Origin: Prorocentrum cordatum
Taxonomy: Eukaryota; Sar; Dinophyceae; Prorocentrales; Prorocentraceae
DNA: 64,000 bases
Direction: 5' to 3'
Assembly: GCA_963575745.1 (NCBI GenBank)
Contig: CAUYUJ010016482.1
Span: forward strand, 480,509 to 544,508
This document shows, one piece after another, positions 29,426 through 39,799 of the stretch. Every line of letters starts with the position of its first letter. The stretch's first letter is position 1. A model generated the notes under the pieces. That model saw only the letters and a list, made by a program, of their open reading frames with translations, was not told the origin of the DNA and ran no database searches. Both the position numbers and the translations under genes were made by a program.

Positions 29426-29514
29426 TGGTTTTCTAATGTTTTGTCCGCACATCCTAAGTGGGTTTTTTGTTTTCTCTCGGCACCCCCGTGCAGAAACATG
29501 AACACACCCACGTC

Positions 29515-30160
29515 ATCATCGCCATCATCATCACCACTATCACCACCATCAGCATCATCACCACCGCCATCATCATCAAGGTCATCATCATTATCATCAT
29601 AATCGTCATCATCATCACCACCATCACCATCACCATGACCATCACCATCAACAGCATCATCATTAACATCATCACCATCAGCATGCCACCATCATTATCG
29701 CCAACGCTGTCATCATCATCACCATCAGCACTATCATTAACATCATCAGCACTGCTATCAACATCATCAACATCATCATCGTCATCGTCGTTGTCGTCGT
29801 CCTCGTCATCGTCCTCGTCATCATCACCTTCACCATCATCAACAGCATCAGCAGCATTATCAGTATCATCATCATCAGCATCATCGTCACCAACATCATC
29901 GCAACCAGACACCGCATCGGCCCCCTACCATCTTACTTACCATCACACCACCGTCTTTAACAGCGTCGTCATTCTCATCATCAGCATCATCCTTATCATC
30001 ATCACCGCCCCACACACACACTCACCAAACCACTCACACGCTCACATCATCATCGTCGTCGTCATCCTCATCATCCTCATCATCATCACCATCATCCTCC
30101 TTAGCATTATCATCATCATCATCATGAGCAGCATCATCATCGCGTTCACCATCGTCGCAC
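29515..30160. repeat. (CAT)n array
   Basis: CAT/ATC triplets with CGT, CAC and AGC variants, running up to the leader relics. Frames of Ile, His, Ser and Met repeats are artefacts. Confidence 0.95.
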
Positions 30161-30165
30161 ACACT

Positions 30166-30218
30166 TCCGTAGCCATTTTGGCTGAAGCCATGTTGGTTCA
30201 AGCCATGTTTGATTCGAG
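30166..30218 (+). other. Spliced leader plus two tandem leader relics
   Basis: The segment reads T-CCGTAG-CCATTTTGGCTGAAG (30166-30187), then CCATGTTGGTTCAAG (30188-30202), then CCATGTTTGATTCGAG (30203-30218). The dinoflagellate leader is D-CCGTAG-CCATTTTGGCTCAAG. The first copy has one mismatch. The next two start exactly where relics start when the TAG inside the leader is used as acceptor. This marks reinserted cDNA of a gene trans-spliced in three successive rounds. Confidence 0.85.
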
Positions 30219-31060
30219 CCGCGGTCTCGAGCGGTTCTTCTGTGCACCGCTCTCCGTCCACACGACCCCGATGCTCTGCCATTTCGTATGGTTGCGTCTT
30301 TCCACACGTGTCCAAGGCCTGAACCTGTTTGACCACCCGCCTGCAGAGGACGATGCCAGCTGGCGCGAAACGACGGCCACAAGAACGACGGGCAAGGACG
30401 GGAAGCGCGTGGCCACCTTTGCTGCAGGATCTTTTATTCGGTATAGTTTGAATACAACACTGCACCATCTCATTCGGCCGCTCGTGGCCGAAGAACACCA
30501 AGCGGACTACCACGCCTCACTGACTTATCATAGCAGTCCAGCTTGCCTTCAACAATATTGGTACATGCAGCCCTTTGCAGTGGACCCTGGTCTTGATGGC
30601 GCTTGTGGTGGCAAGGCAATGGAGTCCTATATCAGCATTTTCCTTAATAACATGACCAATGATTGCACCAAGAAGCATTCGCTCTACATTCCAAGCGCCA
30701 TACAGAAACATGGAGGGTGTGCGCGCAAGGGCGTATTGAGGCAAAGTCTAAGCACTGATGATAATGAACTGGTGGTTGCAAAGCGTTCAGCTGCCGTATC
30801 TATGAATCCTGGCGAAGACCCCGATTTGAGTTTCTCCATTCTGGATCTAAACAGGCCGCAAACAGCTGCAAACGCCAATCGCCACGCGCTCGCGCTCTCT
30901 TTTTGAGCTGCCAGCAGCTGTGGGACGACGCTGTAAAGAGTGAGGATATGCAACGCAGCCGTACGACTACGCAGTGTTCCTCAGGGGCGATGTCTTGCGG
31001 CCGAAAGATTCCAGCCCGAATCGTCTCATCGATAACGGCCTTGCGGATCTTTCTCTTTCG
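30219..31060 (+). other. Leader-to-LINE interval, unassigned
   Basis: This directly follows the leader relics. A plus-strand frame is open to 30906 (for example WLRLSTRVQGLNLFDHPPAE and SYISIFLNNMTNDCTKKH), and the minus strand is also partly open. Nothing is recognised. It may be the 5' untranslated region or a decayed ORF1 of the LINE that follows, or a separate retrogene. Confidence 0.3.
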
Positions 31061-31062
31061 TC

Positions 31063-31671
31063 TTGGCTCACGAGCGGCGCGCGCGGCACAGCAGGAGATT
31101 TTCGAAGCCGTGCACGAACGGACTGCGTACGCAGACATTGGACTTCCTGCAACGACCGCTCCGGGTCGCCACAGCATACTACCCGCATGGAGGGTGCAGC
31201 GACCAACATGCACAGTGCATCCACGACGTGCGTGCAGAAATGCACGAAGACGCACGACAACAGAAGAGGACGACGGCACCTGCGGGCGGCTTCAACGCGA
31301 AGGTGGGCAGACGGTGCGACAACGACGACGACGACGACGGCAACGCCACGGACAGGGAGAGACGCATCCTCGGCAACTGCAGAATGGGGGAATGCAACTG
31401 TCGCGGGTTATGGCTGCGGTCGTGGGCTGGCACGCGCAATTTGAGCACCGCCAATACCATGTTCTACAAACGCCCCGAAAACGTTTTTACGTGCACGCAT
31501 GCGGGCTCCAAGCGTAAGCAGTCACAGATCGACTACATCTTCGTGGACCAGCGGGCCCGGCAATTGGTACTCGATGTTTTTGCCACGACGTGCCCCGACC
31601 TTGGCTCCGACCACCAGGCCGTGCACCTCCGGATGGCACTGGGCTGCGCGAAACGGCCGCCGCGACGATGA
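31063..31671 (+). pseudogene. LINE APE-type endonuclease domain
   Basis: A 202-codon frame with the landmarks of an apurinic-type LINE endonuclease in order: RVATAYYPHGGCSD (residues 34-47), GGFNAKVG (75-82), SQIDYIFVDQRA (154-165) and GSDHQAVHLRM (181-191). The QIDY and SDH residues of the active site are present. The usual GDFN is GGFN, so a catalytic or metal-binding Asp is lost. An Asp-rich insert (DNDDDDD at 86-92) comes from a GAC triplet run. The endonuclease nicks the genomic target to prime reverse transcription. The N-terminal Glu motif is not seen. Confidence 0.75.
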
Positions 31672-32284
31672 AAACGACGACGCACGTGCGCACGCCAGCA
31701 GACATTGCAGGTAACGGCTTGGATTTCCAGCACCACATGCGAGAACTCCTCACAAGCAGCGAACAGCCATGCAACGTGCAAGATGCCTTCATCTGCACTG
31801 AACAAGCAGTCAGAGCAACGCACGAAGAGTACCAACAGCAAAAAGACCAGGAGCAACGCCAACGTACCCGCGACGCATGCGACGACGACGAGGCCGCGCA
31901 ACAATCGCAGACACTCGTGCGGCAACGCAGGGACGCACCGCTCAGTGACACAGCCACCACAACAGCTTTCAGCAAACGCATCCAACCACAGCGCCGGGCC
32001 CTCAAAAGAGCACGACAACAAGCAGCAGCCAGTGATATTGTTATTAGTTTTTGCGGCCTCCACAAAATATCTTTGGGAGCAAGTCCAGTAAAACAAGAAA
32101 AGAGATTTCATTCCAGCCATGGCAACGGCGGGCGGCGCCGACGAAACCGACCGCCAGGGGATCGCATACGTCTTCGCGGATTTCTACGAGGAGTTGCACC
32201 GACGTTCCCCAGCGACAACATCCCTGACACAAGCGAGACCGACCAACGAAAAGGACAATCCCGACAAGCAGTGCGGAACAGAGC
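31672..32284 (+). pseudogene. LINE linker between endonuclease and RT
   Basis: The plus frame from 31743 reads acidic and Gln-rich sequence (CTEQAVRATHEEYQQQKDQE, RALKRARQQAAASD) typical of the low-conservation linker of LINE ORF2. Frames change at least once before the RT begins. Confidence 0.45.
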
Positions 32285-33130
32285 ATTCCACCATTCACCG
32301 AAGAGGAGTTACATCAAGCGGTGAAGCAAATTAACAGTGGGAAGTGCAAAGACACACTTGGCCTCACCGCGGAGCTTCTGAAAGCTGGGGGCCTTATCAC
32401 AGAGAATCACGTGCTGCAGCTGTTCAACGACGCACTAGCACCAGAATAGACACCTCCTGACCAATGGGGGCGTGCCGCTATCAGCGCCATCCTCAAGTCT
32501 GGCGACCCACTAGGCCCCAAAAACCGACAGGCCAATCGCAATCATGCCGCTGCTGTCCAAGCGCATGCCCCGATTACTCGGCGACCGCCTAGAGACACCC
32601 TTCCACCCCTCGCCAGACCAAGCTGGTTTCCGAAAGAACTTCAGCACAGAGGGCCACCTCTTCACGCCAACAATGCTGTTTGAACAGTCGTGCGGCTTGC
32701 AGCCCGATTTGTGGGCAACTGCGATAGACTTCAGAAAAGCATCCGGCTGCGTCGACCATCAGTGCTTGTGGGGGGCGCCGCGGGAACAGAGGTGCCCAGC
32801 GCCATGCGTCACATTGCTGCAGAAGTTCTACAGCGAGCAGACGACCACAGCGAGGGCCGACGTCAACGGCATATACTTCGACATCGAGCGCGGCGCCAGG
32901 CAGGGCGACCCACTCAACTCTTACCTTGTCAGCGCATTGCTCGAGCACGTGTCTCAGAAAACCAAGTGCGTTTGGAACGTGGTTTTGGCGTGCAAGTGGG
33001 GCGCGCGAGGGCCGCTCGCCTGACCGAATGCTTGCTGATGACGTCCTGCTTTTGGCGCCCAAGTTGCGACGACTAAAGTGCATCCTGCGCGACCCCGAGC
33101 ACGCGGCCTCCGCGCGCGGACTAGAGGTGC
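32285..33130 (+). pseudogene. LINE reverse transcriptase domain, broken
   Basis: First part (frame at 32285): FTEEELHQAVKQINSGKCKD ... ELLKAGGL ... ALAPE, then an in-frame TAG at 32447 and AAISAILKSGD. After a shift near 32525: RPIAIMPLLSKRMPRLL, QAGFRKNFSTEGH, motif A ATAIDFRKASGCVDH and motif B GARQGDPLNSYLVSALLEHV. A further shift near 33020 leads to motif C RMLADDVLLLA (ADD at 33034-33042). The catalytic Asp residues of motifs A and C remain, but the stop and two shifts disable the ORF. It copies RNA at the nicked target in an intact element. Confidence 0.8.
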
Positions 33131-34027
33131 GCCTTTGCAAAAGCAACATCCTCACAGCTACGAGCCGACAGCGCGGGCGAACGACGGCGCGCGCTGACGT
33201 CGACGGTGAGAATGTCGAGGTCCTCAGCTCCGAGCAGAGCGCGAAATACCTTGCCCGAAAGCTGGCGCTACACGACTACCACCGCGCTGGGATTTCCAAC
33301 AGAAGTGCCGTGGGATGGTGGAAGTTCCATCAACTCCGCGACGAGTTGACTAGCAAACGGTGCCCCTTGCACAGCAGAGTCTGGCCATTCAATGGCACGG
33401 GGGCGCCGAGCGCGTCGCGCGGTTGCACCTCGTGGACCTTCGCCAAGGACAAGCTTTTGACGCTGCGACGTACCCAGCGACGCACGCTGCGACTCATTGC
33501 GAGGGCGCCCAGGCGCCGAGCACCAGAAACGTGCAGCACCGACGCCGGCAACGACGCGAACTCCTACCTGGGGCAGCGCGAAGGCTGCGCGATCTCAAGC
33601 GACAGCGCGAGCAGCAACGACGCCAGAGTACAACCTCACCGCGACGTCGTCGAAGACGGCTCCGTCTCAGAACCGCGGGGGGATTTCATTCGCAGAGCTA
33701 CCCGCGCAGCTGAAGCATTAGCAAAACGCCTCAAGGTTGACGACTGGGCGACCCTTCACCACAAGCGCAGATGTCGATTGGCAGGGCGAATCGCAGAGCA
33801 ACCCCACCACAGACGGATGGGCCAAACTTGCTGCAGCGCGGGGGCCCCCGCGACACCAGACCAACGATGCGCAGACAGGGAAGGCAGCGAAAGAGGTGGT
33901 ACGACGACGTATCCCAGTGTGTACGATCTACCATTGGAGACAGTACCGCGACGTGGTTGGATCTCGCTGACGACCGGACATTGTGGAACAACTGGGAGAG
34001 GCACTACCTCGCGCACGCGCACATCTG
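33131..34027 (+). pseudogene. LINE C-terminal region
   Basis: Continues with KLLTLRRTQRRTLRLIARAP, then in the same frame near 33680 EPRGDFIRRATRAAEALAKR, WATLHHKRRCRLAGRIA. After another shift RRQGRQRKRWYDDVSQCVR and LWNNWERHYLAHAHI precede the stop at 34025-34027. This is the usual end of this LINE type and parallels the fragment at 8997-9365 on the other strand. At least one frameshift lies between the two blocks. Confidence 0.7.
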
Positions 34028-34125
34028 AACGGGCACCGGCCCGCCCATGCCGCTCCTATGGGGCCCGCTTGCCGGCGGGCACGCGCGTCTTGTCCTGCGT
34101 CTTGTCTTGTCTTGTCTTGCGATGC
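34028..34125. repeat. Possible LINE 3' end with (CTTGT)n
   Basis: About 60 bp after the LINE stop, CTTGT repeats four to five times (34089-34122). Simple-repeat tails are common at LINE 3' ends, but no target duplication was identified. Confidence 0.4.
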
Positions 34126-34129
34126 CCGT

Positions 34130-34560
34130 CGGCCGCCCACGTGGCCAGAAGAGATGAGTGATTGCGGAAGTGTGGCGTCTAGAATGAACGTTTATTTGTT
34201 TGGTAAGTATTCCACCTTTTGTATTTCGTGCAAATATCGCGGAATATAGCAAACAGGTCGCTCCGAAGACAGGCGGGAAGGTTGGTTGCAACAGCGAAGT
34301 GATTATGAACACGAGTTTGACGCAGGATGGCGTGCCGACCAAATTTGTAGCCCAGGGGCTGATACCCTTTCCAGCGATCGGTGCACGGGCAGATGCCAGG
34401 AGGGGGCGTTGCGCCTTGTTTCCACAAATACTGCCAGAGCCATCCAGATGGCTTGGGATTTGTCGGAATTGAGCGATGCAAGCAGACGAGAGCGTCGCGT
34501 CGGAAACGTGCGGCTTTGTGTGTACGTGTCCACCCACGCAGCGCCCTGTGTGCCACCTGC
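34130..34560. other. No gene seen
   Basis: AT-richer than average. Frames on both strands are open but show no motif. Confidence 0.5.
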
Positions 34561-34566
34561 GCTGGA

Positions 34567-34665
34567 CTGCGTGTCTCCATCGGTGCCTCGCACGCTTGGT
34601 GCGGGGACCCATGGCTGCGTGTCTCCATCGGTGCCTCGCGCGTTTGGTGTCAGACCCGATGGGGA
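34567..34665. repeat. 48-bp tandem duplication
   Basis: CTGCGTGTCTCCATCGGTGC at 34567 and again at 34615, followed by CTCGCACGCTTGGTG and CTCGCGCGTTTGGTG. Confidence 0.9.
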
Positions 34666-34821
34666 ATGTCGGCGCTTGTTCTTGTAGGGTGGGTGTGGGG
34701 GGGTCCCAAGAACTAAGCTCTCGTGGTGTGTGGATATCATCGTCCAACACATTCATACATCCACTCACACACACCCACAAATGAATATTCAGAAAATCTC
34801 GAGCGAGAGGCTCGTCTGTGA

Positions 34822-35215
34822 GTGAATCGCGGGGATGTTTCGAGCGGGAACGCCTCCCCTTGGAGTCCCCACCTCATGTTGGTAATCCGAGGCGGCCATC
34901 ATAATACCCTTGAAAACTACAGGTTTGGTGACACCTGGGAGTCTGAATCCTTGGGAAGTCTCGAGCGGGAGCCTCGTTCCTGAGCGCAATGAGGGGGTGT
35001 CTCGGGCTTTCGCCTACAAGTGAATCGCGAGGAAGTTCCAAGTGGAAGCCAACTCCCTAATGGACCCCCGCGTCATGTTATCAATCGGAGGTGGCCATCC
35101 CATGTAAAACGCAGGTATGATGACACCAAAGAGTCTGCGGGAGCCTTCTTCCTTTGTCGAGCGCCTTTTGTACTCCGAGGCGGCCATTCTCAATCATCCT
35201 TGTAAGGTTCGGCAA
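34822..35215. repeat. Diverged 198-bp tandem duplication
   Basis: GTGAATCGCG, CTCATGTTGGTAATCCGAGG, CGGCCATC, ACAGGTTTGGTGACACC and AGAGTCTG-like landmarks at 34822 onward recur at 35020 onward. A third partial trace (CCGAGGCGGCCATTCTCA) lies at 35177. Confidence 0.8.
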
Positions 35216-35392
35216 GGACCAGCAGGTACCAGACAGGAAAAGAACTTCCGAAGTCACGGGGTCGACGGTGAGGACCACTTCCAGATTTGTTTGGAAGAGT
35301 TGCATGTGGGGTCCTACCGTCGAAATATTTACTTGGGTTTTGAAATCGTGACCGAAGCGTGTCGGCACCCTTGCGGTGGCCCAAAGGGGCAT
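35081..35392 (-). CDS. Small hypothetical ORF
   Basis: A 103-codon frame opening with ATG reads RFGHDFKTQVNISTVGPHMQ, LFQTNLEVVLTVDPVTSEVL and FLSGTCWSLPNLTRMIENGR. Composition is protein-like through about residue 75. It overlaps the end of the 198-bp duplication and the plus strand is also open, so it may be chance. No family recognised. Confidence 0.25.
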   Translation of the reverse strand: MPLWATARVPTRFGHDFKTQVNISTVGPHMQLFQTNLEVVLTVDPVTSEVLFLSGTCWSLPNLTRMIENGRLGVQKALDKGRRLPQTLWCHHTCVLHGMATSD

Positions 35393-35659
35393 GAATGGGG
35401 GTTGCGCTGCAACGGATAGTATGACAACAGTTTAGAAGAAGGATAAGAGGACAACGTGTATCACAAGCTGGCTTCTTTGACGCATCGTGACCTGGCCCTT
35501 GCGCCACACACCCGTCCATTCAGACTGCCGAGGCGCCGCGCTGCAGTCTGGACGTGGATTCACACGCTTACGCCGCGCCGCCGACCCTCAGGACGCCATA
35601 GGCGCCTCTCTTCCGGGGGACGTTGTCACAGAAGGGTCTTGTCGCCGTGCGTCCATTTG

Positions 35660-35866
35660 CCGAGCCGACGGCCGAGGTTCGCGTCGTGTCGATCGGCGGC
35701 GACCCCGGCGCGGGCGGTTAAGGTTGAGTGCTGCCCATGGCGGCCCAGAATCGGTCCGTCGTGGAACGATCCGGCGTTAATGGAACGGCCGATCGTTCAA
35801 GTTTGAACGATCCCCGCGGTGTTAGGAGCCAACGCCGGGGTCGACGCGACGCGAACCTGCCGTAGG
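35660..35866 (+). repeat. Dispersed protein-like module F6, copy b
   Basis: Parallels 8001-8237: GTTCGCGTCGTGTCGATC..GGCGGCGACCCCGG, GGCCCAGAATCGG and GATCCCCGCGGTGTTAGG. One frame reads SLNDPRGVRSQRRGRRD against LSDPRGVRKQRRGRRD in copy a. Confidence 0.5.
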
Positions 35867-35874
35867 GTAGTTTT

Positions 35875-36340
35875 GGGATCCTCTCGGGGGCCTCTCGGGG
35901 GCCTCCTGGGGGGCCTCTTGGGGGCGTGATGCCTCGTGGGGCTCGCTTGGGGGCAATAGTTCTTGGCAGTGCGTGGGGCGGGCACTCGTGTGGGAAGGGC
36001 TACTGGGTACCCATTCGAGTTCCCCCTCCTGGTCTCGTGATGGGGTCCTCATAAAAGGGTCTCGTGGGCAACTTTGGAGTCCTCGTGGGCGCCTTTTGGA
36101 CCGTCCTGGGGCGATTTTTGGGGCCGCGTGGGCTTTTTCAGGCGCCTGCAGATGGAAAAGGCGAGTATGTTTGCCTCGGGGGGCCCTCTTGGGGCCTTCC
36201 CCTTGGGGCGTCTTGGCGGCATCTCGGGTCGTCTTGGGGCCGTCTTGGACCGTTTCGGAGCTCTCATGGACAGTCTTGAAGCGACTTGAGGCAATCTTGG
36301 ACCGTTTCGGAGCCTTCACGGACAGTATCGGAGCGACCTG
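35875..36340 (+). repeat. 10-bp periodic repeat, copy 4
   Basis: TCTCGGGGGCC, TCTTGGGGGCG, GTCTTGGGGCC units at about 10 bp, interrupted by a module with ATGGAAAAGGCGAGTATG at 36153-36170. Confidence 0.85.
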
Positions 36341-36654
36341 AGGCACCTATGGCGCACGTGGTCGGGTTTCTGGGGCAGATGTGCCCGCCAGGGCCGCCGT
36401 CACCGTTGTCTAGGACCCCTCCCCAGGTTCCGAAGACCCGAGGGGGTCCAGAGTTTGGGCCAGAAGGAGTACAGCCACGGTGAACGATTTCTGAGCTGGA
36501 AAATCTGCTTGCAGTGCGTATTATTTGGGTTCCTCGGATCTCACCGTCGGTGCAGTCGACAGAGGCCTAAACTTGGCAACAGTACCTGCCGTAGGTGCAG
36601 GGAGCGCACCGCCACCACCACCACCTGAGGAGTTTCAGGATGAGCTGGTGTGCG

Positions 36655-36669
36655 GGATGTGTGTGTGTG

Positions 36670-36739
<70 letters not shown>

Positions 36740-36740
36740 A
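36655..36740. repeat. (GT)n microsatellite
   Basis: About forty GT dinucleotides with two GTGC breaks. Alternating purine-pyrimidine, so Z-DNA is possible. Confidence 0.97.
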
Positions 36741-37084
36741 TGTCCCGCGAAACCGCACGAAACGATATTCACCACCACCACCGCCCCTGACCACCCTCTG
36801 CCTCCATCCTCCAGGTGGTGGTACTTTAAAGGGCGGTCCCCGGGGAGGAACTCAGCGCGCTCCTCTGCCGTTTGGCCCAGGCGCGTGCGCCCAATATGAC
36901 TACCAGCACGCTTGCTGGTACTATCTGAGAGGAAAGGGATCCCCCTCCTTGTCTTCGCCACCGTGCATCCCATACCACCTACGCTCCTGTATGTGGCAGC
37001 GATGTGCTACGCATGACGTTACCACGGTGCTTTCGACTGTGGTCGCGTTTCCCATCGGCGGCGAGCGAGTGGGGAAGTGAGAAG
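36741..37084. other. No gene seen
   Basis: Contains a CACCACCACCGCCC...CCAGGTGGTGG imperfect inverted repeat (36769-36818) reminiscent of the GTGG foldback arms. Confidence 0.4.
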
Positions 37085-37230
37085 AAGAAGAAAAAGAAGG
37101 AGGCCCTCTCAGAAGGCGGCGGGACTTCTCAGAAGGCCTCGGGCCTTCTCAGAAGTTTTCTGTGTCTCTCGGAAATGCTTAGAAAACCTCTCAGAAGGAC
37201 GGGTGGTTTCCGAGCCTTCCGAGAAGACCC
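37085..37230. repeat. CTCAGAAGGC short tandem repeats
   Basis: TCTCAGAAGGC recurs five times at 20-50 bp spacing with decaying copies (CTCGGAAATG, TTCCGAGAAG). Confidence 0.75.
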
Positions 37231-38585
37231 GCCCCTCCCCCCCCTTGGTCGCGCCGCTCAGCTTCCCTGGCTCGCTCCCCAGACATGCGACGCCCAGGTG
37301 TTTTCAATACGCGGTCCCCGGAAGCCCCGACCCTTTCCCCGGGACTGGTTTTCGGCCCCGAGGCTTGGCGAGGGCCTTGGCCGAAAGTGGGCCACGCCCT
37401 CCCGTCGCATTTTTTTGTTGTTGTTGTTGTTGTTGTCCCTCTCTTCCCCTCTCTCTCTCGTGTGCAATGTGGGCTCCTGCTTGTGAGTGGTGGCTTTGGA
37501 CGGCGCGCGGCCCTTCCGTTTGCGCTCGCGAGCAGAAGTGTGCAGCAGGGCCGGCAGGGTGCGCGCAGCACCTGCCAGCCTCTTCGCCGCCGACGGGGCC
37601 GCTGTTGCGTCCACGGGCGCCGCTTCGCTCGTTCGGGGGCCGCCTTCCCCAGCCATGATCCTTGGCATCGCTCGGACGTGTGCATTTTCCTTCGGCGAGG
37701 ACCATCGAGGAGCATCCTCGATCATTTGGCGAAAAAGCCACGCACGAAACCAAAAAAAAAAAAAGGGAATGGACGTCCGAGCGATGGCCATGATCGCGTC
37801 GCGAAGAGATCACGACGGGAGGTTTTTGGAACGTTTTCGTCGGTTCCCGACGGCTTTCCAGCCTCGGCATGCTCTCCAGCAGCTGCGCCTCGCCGAGGGC
37901 GTTCGCTGGGGGTGTCCGTATTGTTCCGAGCGGCCGCCGGAGAGCCGGGTTATGGGCTGAGAACCAGGCGTGCTCGCGTCTTGAAATCAGGACGGGACGT
38001 TTTTGGCCACTTTCGGCTTCCGGGGGCCCCGGGACCGGCAAAGGAAAACGGAGGATGGAAACTGGCCCCGGGAAGACAATGGTCTGGACTTCCAGAGGCC
38101 ACGTGCTGAAAAAATCAGGACGTTGCATGTCTGGGTTGGGCCGTCCTTGGAAGCATCTTGAGCCATCTTCTCATGGCGCCAACATCGCAGACCGGATTTC
38201 GCTCAAAAAATAGTGGGAATGGCCTAATTTGTCCTGGAGAATTTCGTTTCTGATTTCGAAGTGAATTTTGTGCGTTTCTTTTTGGGGGGGGCCAGGAATG
38301 AAGACTGCAAAACACACGTACGTGAAATTCACTTCGTTCTTCGCTCGCCGTCCCGGGGTTTTGCATGCAGGGCAAAAATCAATGCAAACATCCGCTGCAG
38401 CACGTCTGCAAGGTCGGTGCAAGGAGTCTTTGTGGCCCTGGTTGCCTGCCTCCGTCGTCGACAGAGGTTCGGGAGCACGGGGCCATTTCTACCGGCAGTG
38501 CTGTCCCCTGGAGTACAGGTCCATTTTGCTTTGCAAGGTGTCGTGGCCTTGGGAGCGCTGCCCCTTTGTTTTTGTATTGATGGGT
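37231..38585. other. No gene seen; short inverted repeat at 38251-38338
   Basis: Several overlapping open frames on both strands but none with a motif or distinct composition. GAAGTGAATTT (38259) and AAATTCACTTC (38325) form a small stem. A (TTG)n run lies at 37410-37436 and an A13 run at 37752. Confidence 0.45.
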
Positions 38586-38707
38586 TTGTTTTCCACCACC
38601 ACCACCATAAGCTGGAGGGGGAGGGGCTTCTCCTCCTCCTCGTCCTCCTCCTCCTACCCCCCTCCAACTTATGGTGGTGGTGGTGGTGGTGGTGGTGGAA
38701 AACAGGT
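38586..38707. mobile_element. GTGG/GGA foldback element, copy 2
   Basis: Left arm TTGTTTTCCACCACCACC, ACCATAAGCTGGAGGGGG; right arm CCCCCCTCCAACTTATGG, then TGG repeats and GGAAAACAGG. Arms of about 38 bp flank a CTC tract. The best-preserved copy of the design at 12542-12697. Confidence 0.8.
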
Positions 38708-39050
38708 CCATCATGTATGAGGGGTCTTGACCTCGGGAGCGCGGAGCAAATATGGGCCACACTTATCTTGAAGCTTAAGGGATGGAACGAGGGTGGTGCA
38801 TGCAAGCTGGTCCTGCCCTGGGGGGGGGGGGCGGGGGCGTCATTCTAGAATGTCTTCATATACGCTACCTGACAACACCTAGGCATTTTACCGCGCCTCA
38901 AATGCCAGGTAACGCGGTGGGGTGCACACGTATACTTGTTCGTGTGCACACGTACATCACACATAGGCGCTCGGCACCTCTGTGGCCCATAGTCTCTTGC
39001 TGACACGCCATTTGTCGGGCGTGCCGGCATCTGCGCCGACTTCTTGCGAC
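38708..39050. other. No gene seen
   Basis: Mixed sequence with a G run at 38820-38831. Confidence 0.5.
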
Positions 39051-39057
39051 CCACATA

Positions 39058-39200
39058 CAGTGGAGACCCATGCCAAGAAACTCCTTGCTTGTCTCCAGGG
39101 TGCCCTGGGTTTCTTGGGTTTCGATTGTTTCGCTGCTGTGGAAGACATGACGTTCCCACACCAAAAATCAATGGGCGTCCTGGGGTCTCAGCGCTGGGTT
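39058..39200. repeat. Dispersed repeat F4, copy b
   Basis: CAGTGGAGACCCATGCCAAG, AAACTCCTTGCTTGTC, AGGGTGCCCTGGGTTTCT match 18894-19010. A second CCTGGGGTCTCAGCGCTGGG matches the next part of copy a. Confidence 0.8.
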
Positions 39201-39379
39201 TCTTATGGAAGGTTTCTTGGACTGGCCCTGGGGTTCTGAGACATCGAGTCCCCAGGCGGTGGATCAGAATCTGTAATTACACCCGTCGCCCCAATGTGTT
39301 CGGTCTGTATACGCCCGGAAGATTGGACAAGTTCGCCAGGGCGGGTTTGCCATCCGAAATATTTTTTCCCCGCTCCTTG

Positions 39380-39560
39380 CATACCGCGGCCGCCCATTCC
39401 CCAGGACCACTGGGGATCCCTTGGGGATGGATCCCTCTATCGGCCGCTACGTACCGCGGCCGCCAGATCGCCAGGACCAGCATGGATCCTGCTTGGATCC
39501 CTCTGTGGGTTGCCACATACCACGGCCCGCGGCCGCCAGATCCCCAGGACCGCCGGGCAT
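39380..39560. repeat. 70-75 bp tandem repeat with NotI sites, three units
   Basis: CCGCGGCCGCCAGAT..CCAGGACC-type starts at about 39382, 39452 and 39527, each followed by ATCC-rich spacers. Confidence 0.85.
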
Positions 39561-39799
39561 CCATGTGAATCTCTTTGGGGACCATCGCACAACATAACAA
39601 CACATAACATGTCAGAGCACAACAAAACAGGAGATAACATACTACTCTCATACGTCGCACTCCGCAGTTGCGGATAAGAGTGAGGGGGCGGCGGGGACGG
39701 TCGGCAGTCTTCGAGGCTCTGAAGAAGCCCGCCGCAGGCGCCTCATTTTCACAGATTACACAACGAGCCCGTTGCAGGCGCCGATTTTTTCGCTCAACC

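Noticed and set aside
28887-29442. Trp/Gly/Leu-rich open frames over the 10-bp repeat
   Set aside because: The same frames appear wherever this repeat occurs and reflect its 10-bp unit read in all phases.
38521-38540. Possible leader relic (CCATTTTGCTTTGCAAG)
   Set aside because: It needs an insertion and two mismatches; no tandem or full leader nearby.
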